Assembly: GCF_910596095.1 (NCBI RefSeq) | Contig: NC_056545.1 | Span: forward strand, 24,761,067-24,825,066 | Origin: Thunnus maccoyii | Lineage: Eukaryota; Chordata; Actinopteri; Scombriformes; Scombridae | Reading direction: 5' to 3' | DNA: 64,000 nucleotides | The notes under the pieces: generated by a model | Databases searched by the model: none | What the model saw: only the letters and a program-made list of their open reading frames with translations | What the model was told of the DNA's origin: nothing | Shown here: one piece after another, positions 1 to 12,465 of the stretch | How the letters are laid out: each line of letters begins with the position of its first letter | Numbering within the stretch: position 1 is the first letter of the stretch | Made by a program: the position numbers and the translations under genes

Positions 1-999
1 AACGTCTGCTTTTTATTGATTTTCAACGAGCCTCCAAAGTGAGGCTTTGCTGTTTAAAAGCTGATGATAAGCACAGCAGGTGGCCTTTACACCACAAATT
101 ATTAGTATCTATAGAGCTATCAATCAGTGAGCTGTTGAGAGAAAAATATCACTCACACTTGCCTCACAGGGAACAGTTAGAGTGCTATCAGTATGCTTTA
201 TCTGAACAATGACGTTTTCTTAATTGAATCTATTTTTTTGATATTTTTCTAAAAAAAAGTCCAAAGAAACTGAATTATGAGATTTTACAAGAACAGAATA
301 ATGGATTGCACCCCCAGTATATCCTCTCAAACACAAACTCAACCAAGCATCGATTTATTAAACGTGCATGTTTTCCCAGACATAAATTTGGATGTGCACC
401 TATTTATGCTGCCTGAAAAAGTTCTGATTGTCCAAAAATGTGTTCATTGACAGCTTTTTGTGTCTCTGTTTCAGTTTCTAATGTAAACTTTATGATCAGG
501 CTTAATAATTTTAGAGGGGATGAGATTTGATGATGATGAACTCAAATCAGAATTTCTTTAGGATACATTTTAGCTTCTTAAATAGTGAGAAACCACATGA
601 TGTCACATGGCATGAACACAACAGGAACTCACATACAGTATATAGGGATGCTGTAAGTAATTATACATGTACACTTTCACCATTTATAGTAATCACCATG
701 TGCATTCAGGCAAAGTGAACAATGTGGCTGCAGCTGTACAGGATGTAACAAGTGTCCAGTAAACTGTTTTGAGTTGCCACCCCATTGAGGTAATGAGCAG
801 AATTAGATGCATGAAATAAATTACAGCATGAGTATTGTACAACAGGCTGAGACTTGACAAGATGTATATATTTATATATATACACACACATACATACATA
901 CATACACAATATATATACATTACATATACAGTATGTGCATTCATTGGTATTCTCAAGCTACCTAAATAAAAACAAACTCACATGTCTGTTATTTTTCAG
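1..999 (+). other. cnih2: cnih2 intron 1 (part)
   Basis: No exon is visible here. The stretch ends at the acceptor before the first in-window cnih2 exon. Around 866-925 there is a mixed TA/CA/CATA simple repeat. cnih2 exon 1, which should encode the first ~27 residues, must lie upstream of the window. Confidence 0.7.
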
Positions 1000-3900
1000 A
1001 TCATTGCATTTGATGAGCTTCGCACAGACTTCAAAAACCCCATTGATCAGAGCAATCCCACCAGAGCGGTAAGAACGCTGCTGTTTCATTTCTTTCAAGA
1101 ATGATCAAACCCTCACATGAACACAGAGAAATCCCTTCTTTTCAGCTTCAAAAAGAACATTCAATGATCTACCCACAAAAACAAGACTGAGGACAAATTA
1201 AGGGTTTCACTCCAAAATATGTTACATGTGACCCTAAATTTATAATTTATTGTCAGTATAACACAATGCCAAAATTGTTTATAAAGTTCTCATCTTCTTA
1301 AAATTAAAATGAATCACAGTGTCATTTAATGCATGTAATAATCAAAAAGGCAAGCATCATTTTATGTAAATGATTTTGCAATGTAACCTTTTAAATATTT
1401 TATTCAACCATATTTAGTCAATCCATTAAATTCCCAACATCAAATATTTGTATTTCTTTGAAAACAATTCCTACTAATCTAAGCGTCCAGGTGATTGCAG
1501 CTGTAACGCCCAGGCAGCATTTGCTTTGAACACTCATTTGTATGCAGAATGAAGTAATCAGCCTTCTACAAAGACGTTGTTGGCTCATTCAATTAAAGAG
1601 ATTGATGCAAATGGAGCTGCTGTTTATACAATGAGATACTGCACTGTCACCTCAATGAAAGAAGAAGAATAAACTTGTTCACTTACATCAACAGAAAAAG
1701 AGAAAACAGTAATTGAGTAATTAAGTGCACATTTTTTTCCTTTTTCCTTTCTCCTGCACTGTTGTGTACATATGTATATTTTCTATGAGTCTTTTGAAAA
1801 TATAAAATAAATATATATAAATATAAAAATACACACATTGTCATGAGTTAAAGAGTGTGCTATTATTCATTTAGCAAGTTAACAGCAGCTGTGAGTGTCT
1901 TTTTCTCACAAGTTAGCTGATGTTCTAGAGATCATGTGGACCTGCATCTAAACTGCAAAGTGAGAGTGATGAGGAGTGGGAGAGGAAACTGTGAAAACAG
2001 TGTGGGAGTGTGGAGGCGCGCCAGTTACAGGGGGGCGGACACAATAACTGCAACACCTGTAAAATATAATTAATTTGAATACAGTAGCTCTGGGATAAAC
2101 ACTTCTGTGAATGCTCAACATTCAAGTGTTATCTCTTTCCTCTCAGACAAAGATGGAGAGTTGGTTTAACATTTCTCTGACAGATTTTGAACATTACAAG
2201 CTTCATAGCAGCAGTATTTGTATCAAGACTATTGGACTGCATTACACTGTGCAGCTGTTTTTTTAATCTATAAATGACAAGCTACACTATGTTCAGATGC
2301 TGCCATCAACTTAAATTCTGAACTGATGTCAAACACATCAGATGTGCTCAGAAATAACATGTTCTGCCTGGATGTGATGCTGCCAGTCTCAGACAAAATC
2401 AACAAACTGCACAAACAGAAAAAGACTTAACATGGCAACAGCCCCAGAAAATAAACAACAATTATTTCTGCTGTTAGCAGAGAGCAATGTGTATTCATTC
2501 AGCCGCCACTGTCTGCAAAAAAAGACTAAAGCAGTAAATATTTGTCAATGAGAGAGCAATTACAGAAGGATAAAATGGAAGAGAATAAACATGTGTTTCC
2601 AAATCAGGTTTAAGAGATTAATCACAGGTAAGTCTCCAAGGGAGACACACAGCCGCTGCATGAAACACTGTGATTGACTGGTTGACAAAAAGTGACTGAA
2701 ATGTAGGAGTATTTTGTCTTGAAAGCTTTTTAAAAGGTGAATCACCACATAAAGAGAAATATCTCAAGTGGCAGCTGTAGCCCTCTCCCTCTGAAATAAC
2801 AAATGATAAAAATCATGCTCTCGACGTTCATTTCACTTCAAGCCTGCTTTAATTTCAGTGGCTATAAGTAATCATAAGGCTGTCTGTCAGTGAAATCAAC
2901 TACTTTATTCTTTCCTGCTACTTCATTTTTACAATGATTGCTTGATTAGGTCTCTTGTTTTTTTTAATTGAACTACATACTAGACAACTGTTCCCGGCAT
3001 TTTTTTCTTTTTTATCTGTTTTATATATTGTGAAATGTCTCTGCTGCCTTTATGTCTTCTCAATCACGTTTCCCTTGTTGGAATAGTTAAAAATTCAGAG
3101 TGAATTGGATGACCTGACACAAATTAGGGCACCTCGGGGTGGCTGAAGGCTATAAAATCCAAGCAGATTTACTGCAGGAAAACAATTTATATGTGCAATT
3201 ACAAACCGTGTAATGTAGCTCGGCAGGCAGTTCAAGCACTGTGCCGTTTACATTTTAAAGCAGGATGCGGTGCACAAAGCAAGCAAAAAGGAGAAAATGA
3301 CATAGACCAAACCAACAGCTGCAAAAAAACAGTGAGATTGGAGAGAGCCAGCATCTGGTTTGGAGGCTGGGCGCTGTATATTCAGAGCAAAGTCCATGTT
3401 CAGGCTACCAGGGGCCTCAATACTGGAAGCTCTTGTCCCTCAGTATGTCATAAAATGAGTGTAAGGGTTCTTTATATACAGAGGAAACACATGCATATGA
3501 ACAAATGAACAACCTGTCTATTAATTACCTGACTATTGGTACTGTTTACTTGCTCTGTTGCTCTTAGCCTGGTGACAGAAACAAATTGATCTTTGTGAAT
3601 GAACTGCAGCAAAACAGCAGAATTTGCCTTGCTAGTTAATCAATGGACACCCAAATAAAGCAGCAACATAAGAGGCCACTAGCTGTTGGATAGTGGATGC
3701 AAGAATAGATGGATGGCTTTCATTTCTAAAACTGATTACTGAGCCTTCTCTAATGGCTCACAGGAGACTCAAACAGTTAGGTATAGAAGACAAAGCCATA
3801 CCAAACATAAGGGTTTTTTTTTACTTCAAATGTGTCTGCTGCTTTATACTAATGCACAATCTCACTCAGGTTATGGTTAAATGTGTCCTGTTGGTATTTT

Positions 3901-6900
3901 AAACAACACACTGTGTGATAAAAAAAAAAAAAAGAAAATCTGCTTCTCATTCATTGCTATTACTTGTTAAGTCTATTTTTCTGGGCTAATACTGTATAAT
4001 ACTGGTTGAGGTGGAGGTGTGTAACATGTTAGATAGACAGAATCAAATATGTTTTAAAAATGCATCATTTACAGTATCCATAACATGTATTTAAGCAGCA
4101 ATATCTGTATCTGAAAGTATTAGTTTTGTGCATTTTTAAAATCTCCAAATATCACTGCCTAAAATCTAAAAGCATGTATTTCCTCTGCCCTCAGATTTAT
4201 TTTTTACTTATAGGCATAGCGAGTAAAAAGGATTAGGAAATATGAATAAATGACAATCAGACTTTCTTTGTGTCCACTTCACAGAGGGAAAGGATTCTCA
4301 ATATCGAAAGAATCTGCAACCTGCTTCGCAGAGTGAGTAATAGTTGTTTTTCACCTGCTGCTGGTGGATGACTAAAGCAGAGGGGCTTCAAACAACCATG
4401 ACTATTTGTCTGTCTAACCATTGTGAGGACCATGACGCACACTGATTCATTTCACATGTAGCCCATCACCACAAACCTCCATCACTGCTCTGCAGGCACA
4501 CAGCGATGGAGCACACTGACACTGTCAAGTAGGTTTTATACGTGTTTCTATTTCACATTCAAAGGCTTTCAGCAAGAAAGCTCAGTGTCCCTGAAATCTG
4601 ACATGCTGTGGAGGACATTTTGATTATGTGCAAAAACGCTCACAGTGGTTTTACCTGTTTATAGCTACTGATTTGCTGATGTTTGTTATTGATTTGTAAT
4701 TTGATTTATTGATTAATTATTTTCCACAGTGGTGTACTGCAAGGAACTTAAGTGCCACTGATACATACCCTCTCTATCACCATAGCATTGAAGAAGAAAT
4801 CAGATGATAAGCATTTGTTCAATATCTTTGCTGTAGTGCGAAGATCATGTCACATTTAGCTGCTGCAGAAGGAAACAACATGTAGAGATGTGCGACTATG
4901 CTCACAAATGTGGAGCATGAAAAAAAATCTGTTTTCAAATCAATTTCTTTAATAGAAAGGTGATCAATATAGCCTGACAATCAGACTAAATTATAATTTT
5001 ATTTTCATTTTGGCATTCATTCAGAGATCATGTTCATGCCAGTGCAGCCAAGAGGGTTATTTTGCTCTGACCAATCAGTGGTGACATATCTGTCCAATCA
5101 ACAATATTGTCAGTCAACACAGAAGCTGTGGTAACACAGTTGCTTGGAGCAGTTGGTTGGTTGGCAGATTGTCATGTTAAACAAAGAAATATGCTGGTTG
5201 CTATTTCTTTAAAGAGGACATATTGTAAAAAAGGAGATTTACATTTCTTTTTTGATTATAAAGCAGGTGTAGGTACTATAAAAATTCTGTGAAAGTATCA
5301 AAACACTCAGTCCACGAAGAAATGCACACAGCCCATATTCAGAAACTGTGTCTTTAAACGTTGTTTGGTTTTCCGTACGGCTGTGATGTCACAAATATAT
5401 GCTCAGCGTTTCCCCTACCACTGCCTTGGAGGGGTGGTCTGCCCCTCCACAGGACCCCCCGTCCCTCTTGGAAAAGACAAAATATGTTTATTTATGCTAA
5501 TTTTCTAATTTATGTGCACTCTCAGTGTGAGAGTCTCTACTATGTTTTGTTGTCATTTATGGTCACACTTTCCTCTCCTCCGTTCTCTGTGTTTCACAAT
5601 TACCTGTCGTCACTCAGAAAACAGTCAGCCAATCAGAAGAGAGGGGCATTGAGCAGACTGAACGACAGGGCCTTCATCATTGGCTTGTACAGCTGTAACT
5701 AGGTGCTTTTTGACCATAAGAACATACAAGTTTTTGTAAATAGACCACGAAAATGAAAATATTAAACCGGGAAAGGGGCATAATATGACCTCTTTAAAGT
5801 GACTCTGATCATAACTATTACATTAATAACGACTCACATAATTAAATTGTATGCGAAAAGAGAATTATCAGAGAATTATTGCTGGACTCTTAGTTCTCCT
5901 CAGTTATATGGAGCTTTATAGCAACTTTCCACTTATTGTGTCGGCCTGCAACTAGTGTTTTGATTCACTCTCAGTGCTCTCATGGCATAGTTTTCAGCTG
6001 CAGTCGGCTGCTGATTTTGGCAAAAAAGTTCTGAAACCCACTGTACACTACCTGCCCAACACCAAACAGATGAAAGACAAAGTTAGCAACTAGCCGGTAA
6101 ACAACATAGTGGAGCATTTAGCTGCTAAAGAGCCAGATATTTCCCGCAGGAGTTGGTGGAGACCAAAACAGAGCTAAAAGAGAGTGAATATTGGACTTCC
6201 GTTCATCAGGGGGATACAAACATGACTCTGAATGAATGATATCGTTGTTCTCTATCTGCTGGATGTGTAAATATATAACCTTTTGCTAACAAGTTCAACA
6301 TATCAATTTTAAAGATGATGTCAGTGTTGTGTTCACAGCTTGTTACCACTTCCCCCAAGTATCCAAAAAAACAGTTATTGTAGGTTTATTGCACTACAAC
6401 AACACCTGGCACAATCACCAGTAATACTTTACTATAAATATACAAACATAATAATAAAGGGTTTATAACACATTATAATGTAATTATGAGCAGATATAAG
6501 GACATTTGTGTTTAATAATGTTCAGTATTTTTAGCAGTTATACATCTCCTATAAAGACATATTTTATATTATTAAAGCAGATTTTTACTATATTGTCATT
6601 CATGATCTGTTTATTCACCAGCATCCAGTTATGGGTGCCCACAGGAGGAGTTATAGTTATAATTACAGTACTTACATCTGCAAACAAATACATTATAGTA
6701 TGTTATAAACCATATATTAATTGTCTATTAGCCACTTATAAATGCTACACAGGGGAACTTACAGTTAAGTGTTACTGAATCACAAAAAATCTGAGGTGTG
6801 GGGAGCGATTCAGAAGTCTTGAAGCAAGCTTTGATCAATCAGCAACCTTAACAAGCTACGTCAACTACATCAACTTCTACGACCATCTCAGAACCAGTTG

Positions 6901-7624
6901 ATATGAAACTATATTTGCACTTGTAACAGCAGTGAGCCATGAGCAACATTAACACCCTCTGTGTGAAAGTATTTGTCTTGCCGTGTGATTTTGGTTTTGT
7001 AGGTTGTAGATATGTCACAAAATGCGACCCCTGAGTGTTTCAGTGTTTTCCGAGGACTTATTGTAGTGTGATTACTTAATAGTTGCAGTTGCTGTGTCTT
7101 AATAATGTGCAGACCTACTGTATAACCTGATTCCTTGTGTCTGTTCTGGTTAGTTGGTGGTACCGGAGTACTCTATCCATGGGCTCTTCTGCCTGATGTT
7201 CATGTGTGCTGGAGAGTGGGTCACACTTGGCCTAAATATCCCGCTGCTCTTCTACCATCTGTGGAGGTACAGTGTGCAGGGTCCCATAACAGATGTCTGA
7301 CAAGCCTCTGTTGGGTGTGTGAGCCAAACTTCTCTGCTTTTTCAGGTTTTTCCACCGGCCAGCCGACGGGTCAGAGGTCATGTACGATCCTGTCAGTGTA
7401 ATGAACGCTGACATTCTCAACTATTGTCAGAAGGAGTCCTGGTGTAAGCTGGGCTTTTATCTGCTCTCTTTCTTCTATTATCTCTACAGGTGAGTATAAA
7501 GTCACAGTACTTTCAGTGTTGTATGAAAAAAAGAAGCACATTTACTGTTCTTTCTCTGTTTTTTCATCTGTTGCCACGGTCTATTTCCTGCTGAAGTATG
7601 GTCTATGCCTTGGTGAGCTTCTAA
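1000..7624 (+). CDS. cnih2: Cornichon family AMPA receptor auxiliary protein 2 (5'-partial)
   Basis: Exons: 1000-1068, 4285-4332, 7154-7266, 7346-7489 and 7597-7624 (stop TAA 7622-7624), all with GT-AG borders and matching phases. They encode 133 residues; with the missing first exon (~27 residues) the total is about 160, the length of human CNIH2. The first exon begins [17 protein letters not shown], the cornichon loop specific to the CNIH2/3 type. Later exons give [16 protein letters not shown] and [16 protein letters not shown], and the end is SMVYALVSF. The [12 protein letters not shown] and [17 protein letters not shown] stretches fit CNIH2 better than CNIH3. The family acts as ER cargo-export receptors and, for CNIH2/3, as auxiliary subunits that promote surface delivery and slow the gating of AMPA glutamate receptors. 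The protein is a small multi-pass membrane protein. It converges on tm7sf2, which lies ~8 kb downstream on the other strand. Confidence 0.95.
5207..5799. mobile_element. Candidate non-autonomous DNA transposon (MITE-like), in cnih2 intron 3
   Basis: The 593-bp block starts with ctttaaagaggacatattgt and ends with the near-exact inverse (cctctttaaag preceded by cataatatga). The two ends match at about 18 of 20 positions. It has no long ORF and sits in an intron. I could not see a convincing target-site duplication, so the superfamily is open. Confidence 0.55.
6420..6790. repeat. Probable interspersed repeat in cnih2 intron 3
   Basis: AT-rich stretch with repeated variants of the words 'ttataacacattataat', 'ataaggacattt' and 'gccacttataaatgct', ending near cttacagttaagtgttac. 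This looks like a dispersed fish element rather than unique intron. The boundaries are approximate and the family was not identified. Confidence 0.3.
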
Positions 7625-10600
7625 CAGACAGGAGATCTGGAGAGGGGGAAAAAAGGAAATATATAAAAAGACACAGAGGAATAAATGGAGACATCAACTC
7701 TTCCTCTCTCCATGTATCCTTCCCATCACTGGCTTGGGTTTTCAACTGTCTAACTTTGGGACAAAACAAGAAGACCAATCTGAGTGATAATGTGAATGTA
7801 AAGGTGTTGCCTCCACTCAATTATATCGCTTTATCCCAGATACGGCTGTCGGACAGCTGGACAAAGTTTTGAAGGATTGAAATGAAACAGAAAGAGGACG
7901 CAGCTGGTGTTTGTGTTGCCTTTGACCCATTATATGATTTATCAATATTTCTGAAGGGCTGGAGTTATCCCATGCTGCTCTTACTGATCCAGTCGCTCAT
8001 CTCACTGTGATTCTCCGAACACTTAGTGGCTGGAAAACAAAACAGTACGTCTGTATTCTATGACTTTGGAAATGTACTAAAAGCAGGATTGTTTTGGCAT
8101 TGTATTTAAGATGATAGACCTCTAATATCAAACCACTTTTTTGATTGTGTTACAGGTACATAAAACTGTAAGAAGCAGGTTAAATTTTACAGGAGAACTT
8201 AAAAGCACTGTATGGCAGGGAAATAACAGACTGGTGTGTGCACAGACACTTTTAACTGGGATGGAGATGAAGCATAGACCAACACGTCATTTCCTCAACG
8301 CCAGTCTCTGCCAAAAGTCAAAGTCACACTGTAAGAAAAACAACAAGGAATTAATCATAAGTTTGACTTCAAGGGTCAATGCTTGTCATGTGTGAGCATT
8401 CAAAATTAGTATGTCCATAGCTGTAAGGATGCATTTTATGCTACATGCTAGGTTCATGCTTTCCAAAGAGCTTCATGCTCAGACATAAAATGCCAAAAGT
8501 TTACATCTGAAAAACATTGTGCCAAATCAAAAAGTCAATTAGGAGTGAAAAAAAGTGATGAGGTTAGAAAGTATCTGCAGTATCTTCATCTACATGCTAA
8601 GGTGCTGTAAGGCTGTGTCTTTAGTCTCACTTTTGATTTTGGCACAATGTTTTTTTCTTGAAAAAAATAGAAAAAAAAAACTTTGTTCTGTTGTAATTTT
8701 TAGTGTGCAGGGAGCGCCTTATTCCTATTTCCAGTGAAGTTTACTCTTACTCATCTGCATCTATACTATAGTCATTTTAGCACAGCAACATTTCTCTGAT
8801 CCGAGGTAGAATATAGAAATCTTATGTACAAAAAGCAATTAAAAACAAGCAAACTAGCAATGTAATACGATTCATGAGACATATCGATGCAGTGTTATTC
8901 AGTGTATGTAATAACAGTGAGTGGGACACGAGTGGCAGATGAGACAATAGTGACTCTATGACAATGTTTCAGTTATTTCAGAAGTGTAAAGACAGTGAAG
9001 TCATCTCAATACGTCTTCAATCACACAGTATCAGATGGGACAGACACGAGACATTAATGTTGCTATGATGACCAAGACTTGTAAACAGCACAGCCTTTTG
9101 CTCATCTGGTGCTGCCTTTATGTGTTCATGAGTTTGATCTATTTGTAGATAAGTGATGGTTCAAATGTGTGATTTTAACATCAGGAGGAAAGCAGAAACT
9201 CTGGGGCCTGAAAAGAAACTGTGATGTTTGTCACTGGCTCCACTTGTAGAAAATGGTGGTGATGATATGTCTGGTATATTTACTAAGTAAGTCCTGAATA
9301 CTGCAGCCTACTGAAGTAGTTTATAATTATGTCAAATGAATTACAATGAAAATTCACAGCTTAATATGAGTTTACATGAAGATTCAACAGTACTGATATT
9401 GAACTGATACTGACATTCTCATTCTTAAATGGGAAAAATCACTTCTGGACACTTTCATATGGAGCACAGATTTAGTCTTTATTATTGTACTGTTTAAATC
9501 ATTTTGCAATGCGTTTTGTGTAAGTTAGCATAATATGAAACTTACATTTAACATGGAAGCCCATACTATGGATATTGATTTGAATTAAATACCAATACCA
9601 GGATTAAAGAATAAGACTGGTCTAATTCTATAATTTTCTTATTGTCAGCGGATCCCTTGAAAAGACTAAATCCAATAATATGTTGATCTGTTTCTCAATA
9701 CTTTCCAACTTCCCTACCCTGTATGTGGTACTCGGCCACAAGCGTGTTTGCTATTACTGAAAGCATGAATCTTTAAAAACAGTTCATAGTTTCATTTTTA
9801 CAAAAGGCTCAGTAGGTTCATAAAACAGTTGGGATGTAGTTTTAAGCAGATGTCTGTAAAAATATAGTAAACAAGAGTAAAGTAGTCTTGAGGACTACTT
9901 TCAGCAGTGGATTAATACACATTTACAATACACAATACGCTAGTGAGTATTTACAGCAGCAGCATGTGGTATGTGGGATTGACTCAAAATAAACTACACT
10001 GCTCATGTTCATCATAGTGAAGGAACATGTCATGTGCAACGATGTGGCTCACTGACATGTTTTCAATAGATTTTGAACAACAATGGAGCTCTATCAGGCT
10101 TTTGCTACATAGACAATACTTGTTAGTAGGACACATTCACATTGGTTTTGGTCTTTTCATGGGATTTGTTGACAATAAGAAAAATATGGAATATGGCCAG
10201 ACTTATCCTTTAAAAAAACTGTTTCATTGGCAGTCCAAAACTGTTTAAAAAAGTGATGCATACATCAATTTAAAAAAGATGTTTTCAAAAGATAGAATTC
10301 TTGTTCTTTCATCTGTATTGACATGCTACACGTTTAAGGAATCTTCTTTTTTCTTATAAATTAAAATGTCACGTAATAGCATAATTGCAGAACATCTTCA
10401 AGTTTAAAAAGCATTTTATTGTTAAATTGTAGCTGCTACAATAATCATTCTGTATCAATATGCCGAACCACATCCGCATGTGACAAAACCCTCTTGATCG
10501 CTGCTTAAATACAATCAATTATGAAAAGCTCGTGATAGAGCTTCAGTACGCACTCATGAACACACACACACACACATACACACACACACCTCTTGTGTCA

Positions 10601-12389
10601 ATCACAATCTGTCTTATGTCAGCGGGAGCAACTCCAACTGCTTGTGTGATTTGAATTTCAAACATTTTACAACATTTACTCGACTAAAGCAACTTTAATA
10701 GTCTGTCAGTGTTCTTTACGTGGGCGTTGATACCAAGACATACAGAACAGGAGACAATACATGCTGTGCCAAATGAAAGTAGTCCCCATGAAAGTAATCA
10801 CAGGACACTGAGACCTCAAAACTCTAGCAACAATATGAGTGTGATGAGTCTGGACAATCACTGCTAAAGCACAGGAACACGAGAAAAGGAGGAGACTTAC
10901 AGCTCGGTTGAATGTCATTATGTAGTTGCTCTGAACAAAGCATTTTAGAAAATTGTATTTAAGTATATCTATTTGTATCTGTCTTTTATACATTTATCAT
11001 CAATGTACGCTATAGTAAATTTGGTGGATTACTTTATATTTATTAGGTTACACTATGATGTACAGTTCATAAACAGCAGTTCACATGTATTCTAATAAAA
11101 CAGTAATGCCAAAATGATTATCTCCCAGTTTCTTATTTCCTGTCTTTTGAAGGTCAGTATTTCGTCCATCTGTGTGTAGTTTTGCAGACCTGATGCTCAT
11201 CCAGCAACAGAGATGCACTAGAGGAGGAAATTATGACTTTGAGGATGATGAGAGGAATTTATAAGCGAGGATACTAAGTGGTGCATTAGACGAATAGGAG
11301 ACAAACCGCAACATTGAAAGCTGTTAAAAAAAAAAAAAACAGCTGCATTTAGAAGTGGTTTCAGAGACATTCACACAACCTCTTAAAAGGCACGAAAATA
11401 ACTGAATTCTATGAAAATGCCTCGCTGATGTTAAAAGAGCTTCTCCTAGAGAGGCAGCACGGCAAGGATGATAGCTTTTCATTAACGTCTGTACCTTCAG
11501 AATACTAATATATCAAATTATAGTGCGCTAGATGCCTATTAGATTGCATAACAAAACTAAGTTGAAAGAGCTCATCTCCACAGCAAGAGATCACTGATGG
11601 AAATATCACTGCGGCTGTATTACATTTAAAATTCTGTACCAAGTGTATGCCAGGAACATTTTTTCTCCCTGATTTCAACAGGAAAAAAAAGAAGAAAGAC
11701 AGTAGAGGATGCTGAGTGTGTCTCTAAACTGGCTCAGGGACTGGTTTGTAGGGTCTGTAAGGTTTGCCAGGTTATCCCTTGTTTAAATAATGTTTCAGAC
11801 AGATATCAGAGCAACAACGAGGCCTCAAGCTGGCGTTTTCCCTCTGTTTGAAAAGGACATATTATTCCCCGCTGTCACCATGGAAACAAAATTGTATTAG
11901 AGATTCCTGTTGACTCACTCTGAGGCTCTCACTCAAAACACAGAAAAATCCATTTCAAGTTGAATCCACAGTTTACATGCCTGGCAGTGCTGCTTTTTTT
12001 TTTTTTTTTTTTGCACAATACATTATTTTTTTATTAATATTAAAGCCAGCACAAATATAACAGTTTCATGTATGCAGTCATGACAATCACAACCCCGGTG
12101 CCTCTATGCATGACACCTGCTTATCCCAGGATATGGACACACACACACACCACACACACAAATGCTCGCTCAGTCGCAACACATACATCTGTTTCTCATT
12201 CTGTCTCATCCCACGGTTCACGCTGTTTCACACTCATCATCCCGGGCTCTTCCTTTTTCAGCACCCTCCACCGTGATAATTGTCTCAACTTCTTTCCCCT
12301 CTCTCCTACGTCTGTGCTCTCAGAGAGATGTTACCATGGAAACTGGCTACAACTGATGGGCTTGAAACGTCAAGATTGGCATACACAAT

Positions 12390-12465
12390 TGGCGAGCGCA
12401 CGCACACGCATAGGTGCATGCACACACATTCATGCACACGCACACACACACACATACACAAGGAC
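12390..12465. repeat. Interrupted CA/CG-CA microsatellite
   Basis: Alternating pyrimidine-purine stretch (cacacg, catgcaca, cacacaca) in the cnih2-tm7sf2 spacer. A second, shorter CA run lies at 12137-12160. The small ORFs over this stretch read Thr-His repeats and are artefacts of it. Confidence 0.8.

Noticed and set aside
1000-7624. Calling the cornichon gene cnih3
   Set aside because: [12 protein letters not shown] and [13 protein letters not shown] match CNIH2 better, and CNIH2 is in the same human 11q13 region as the other genes.
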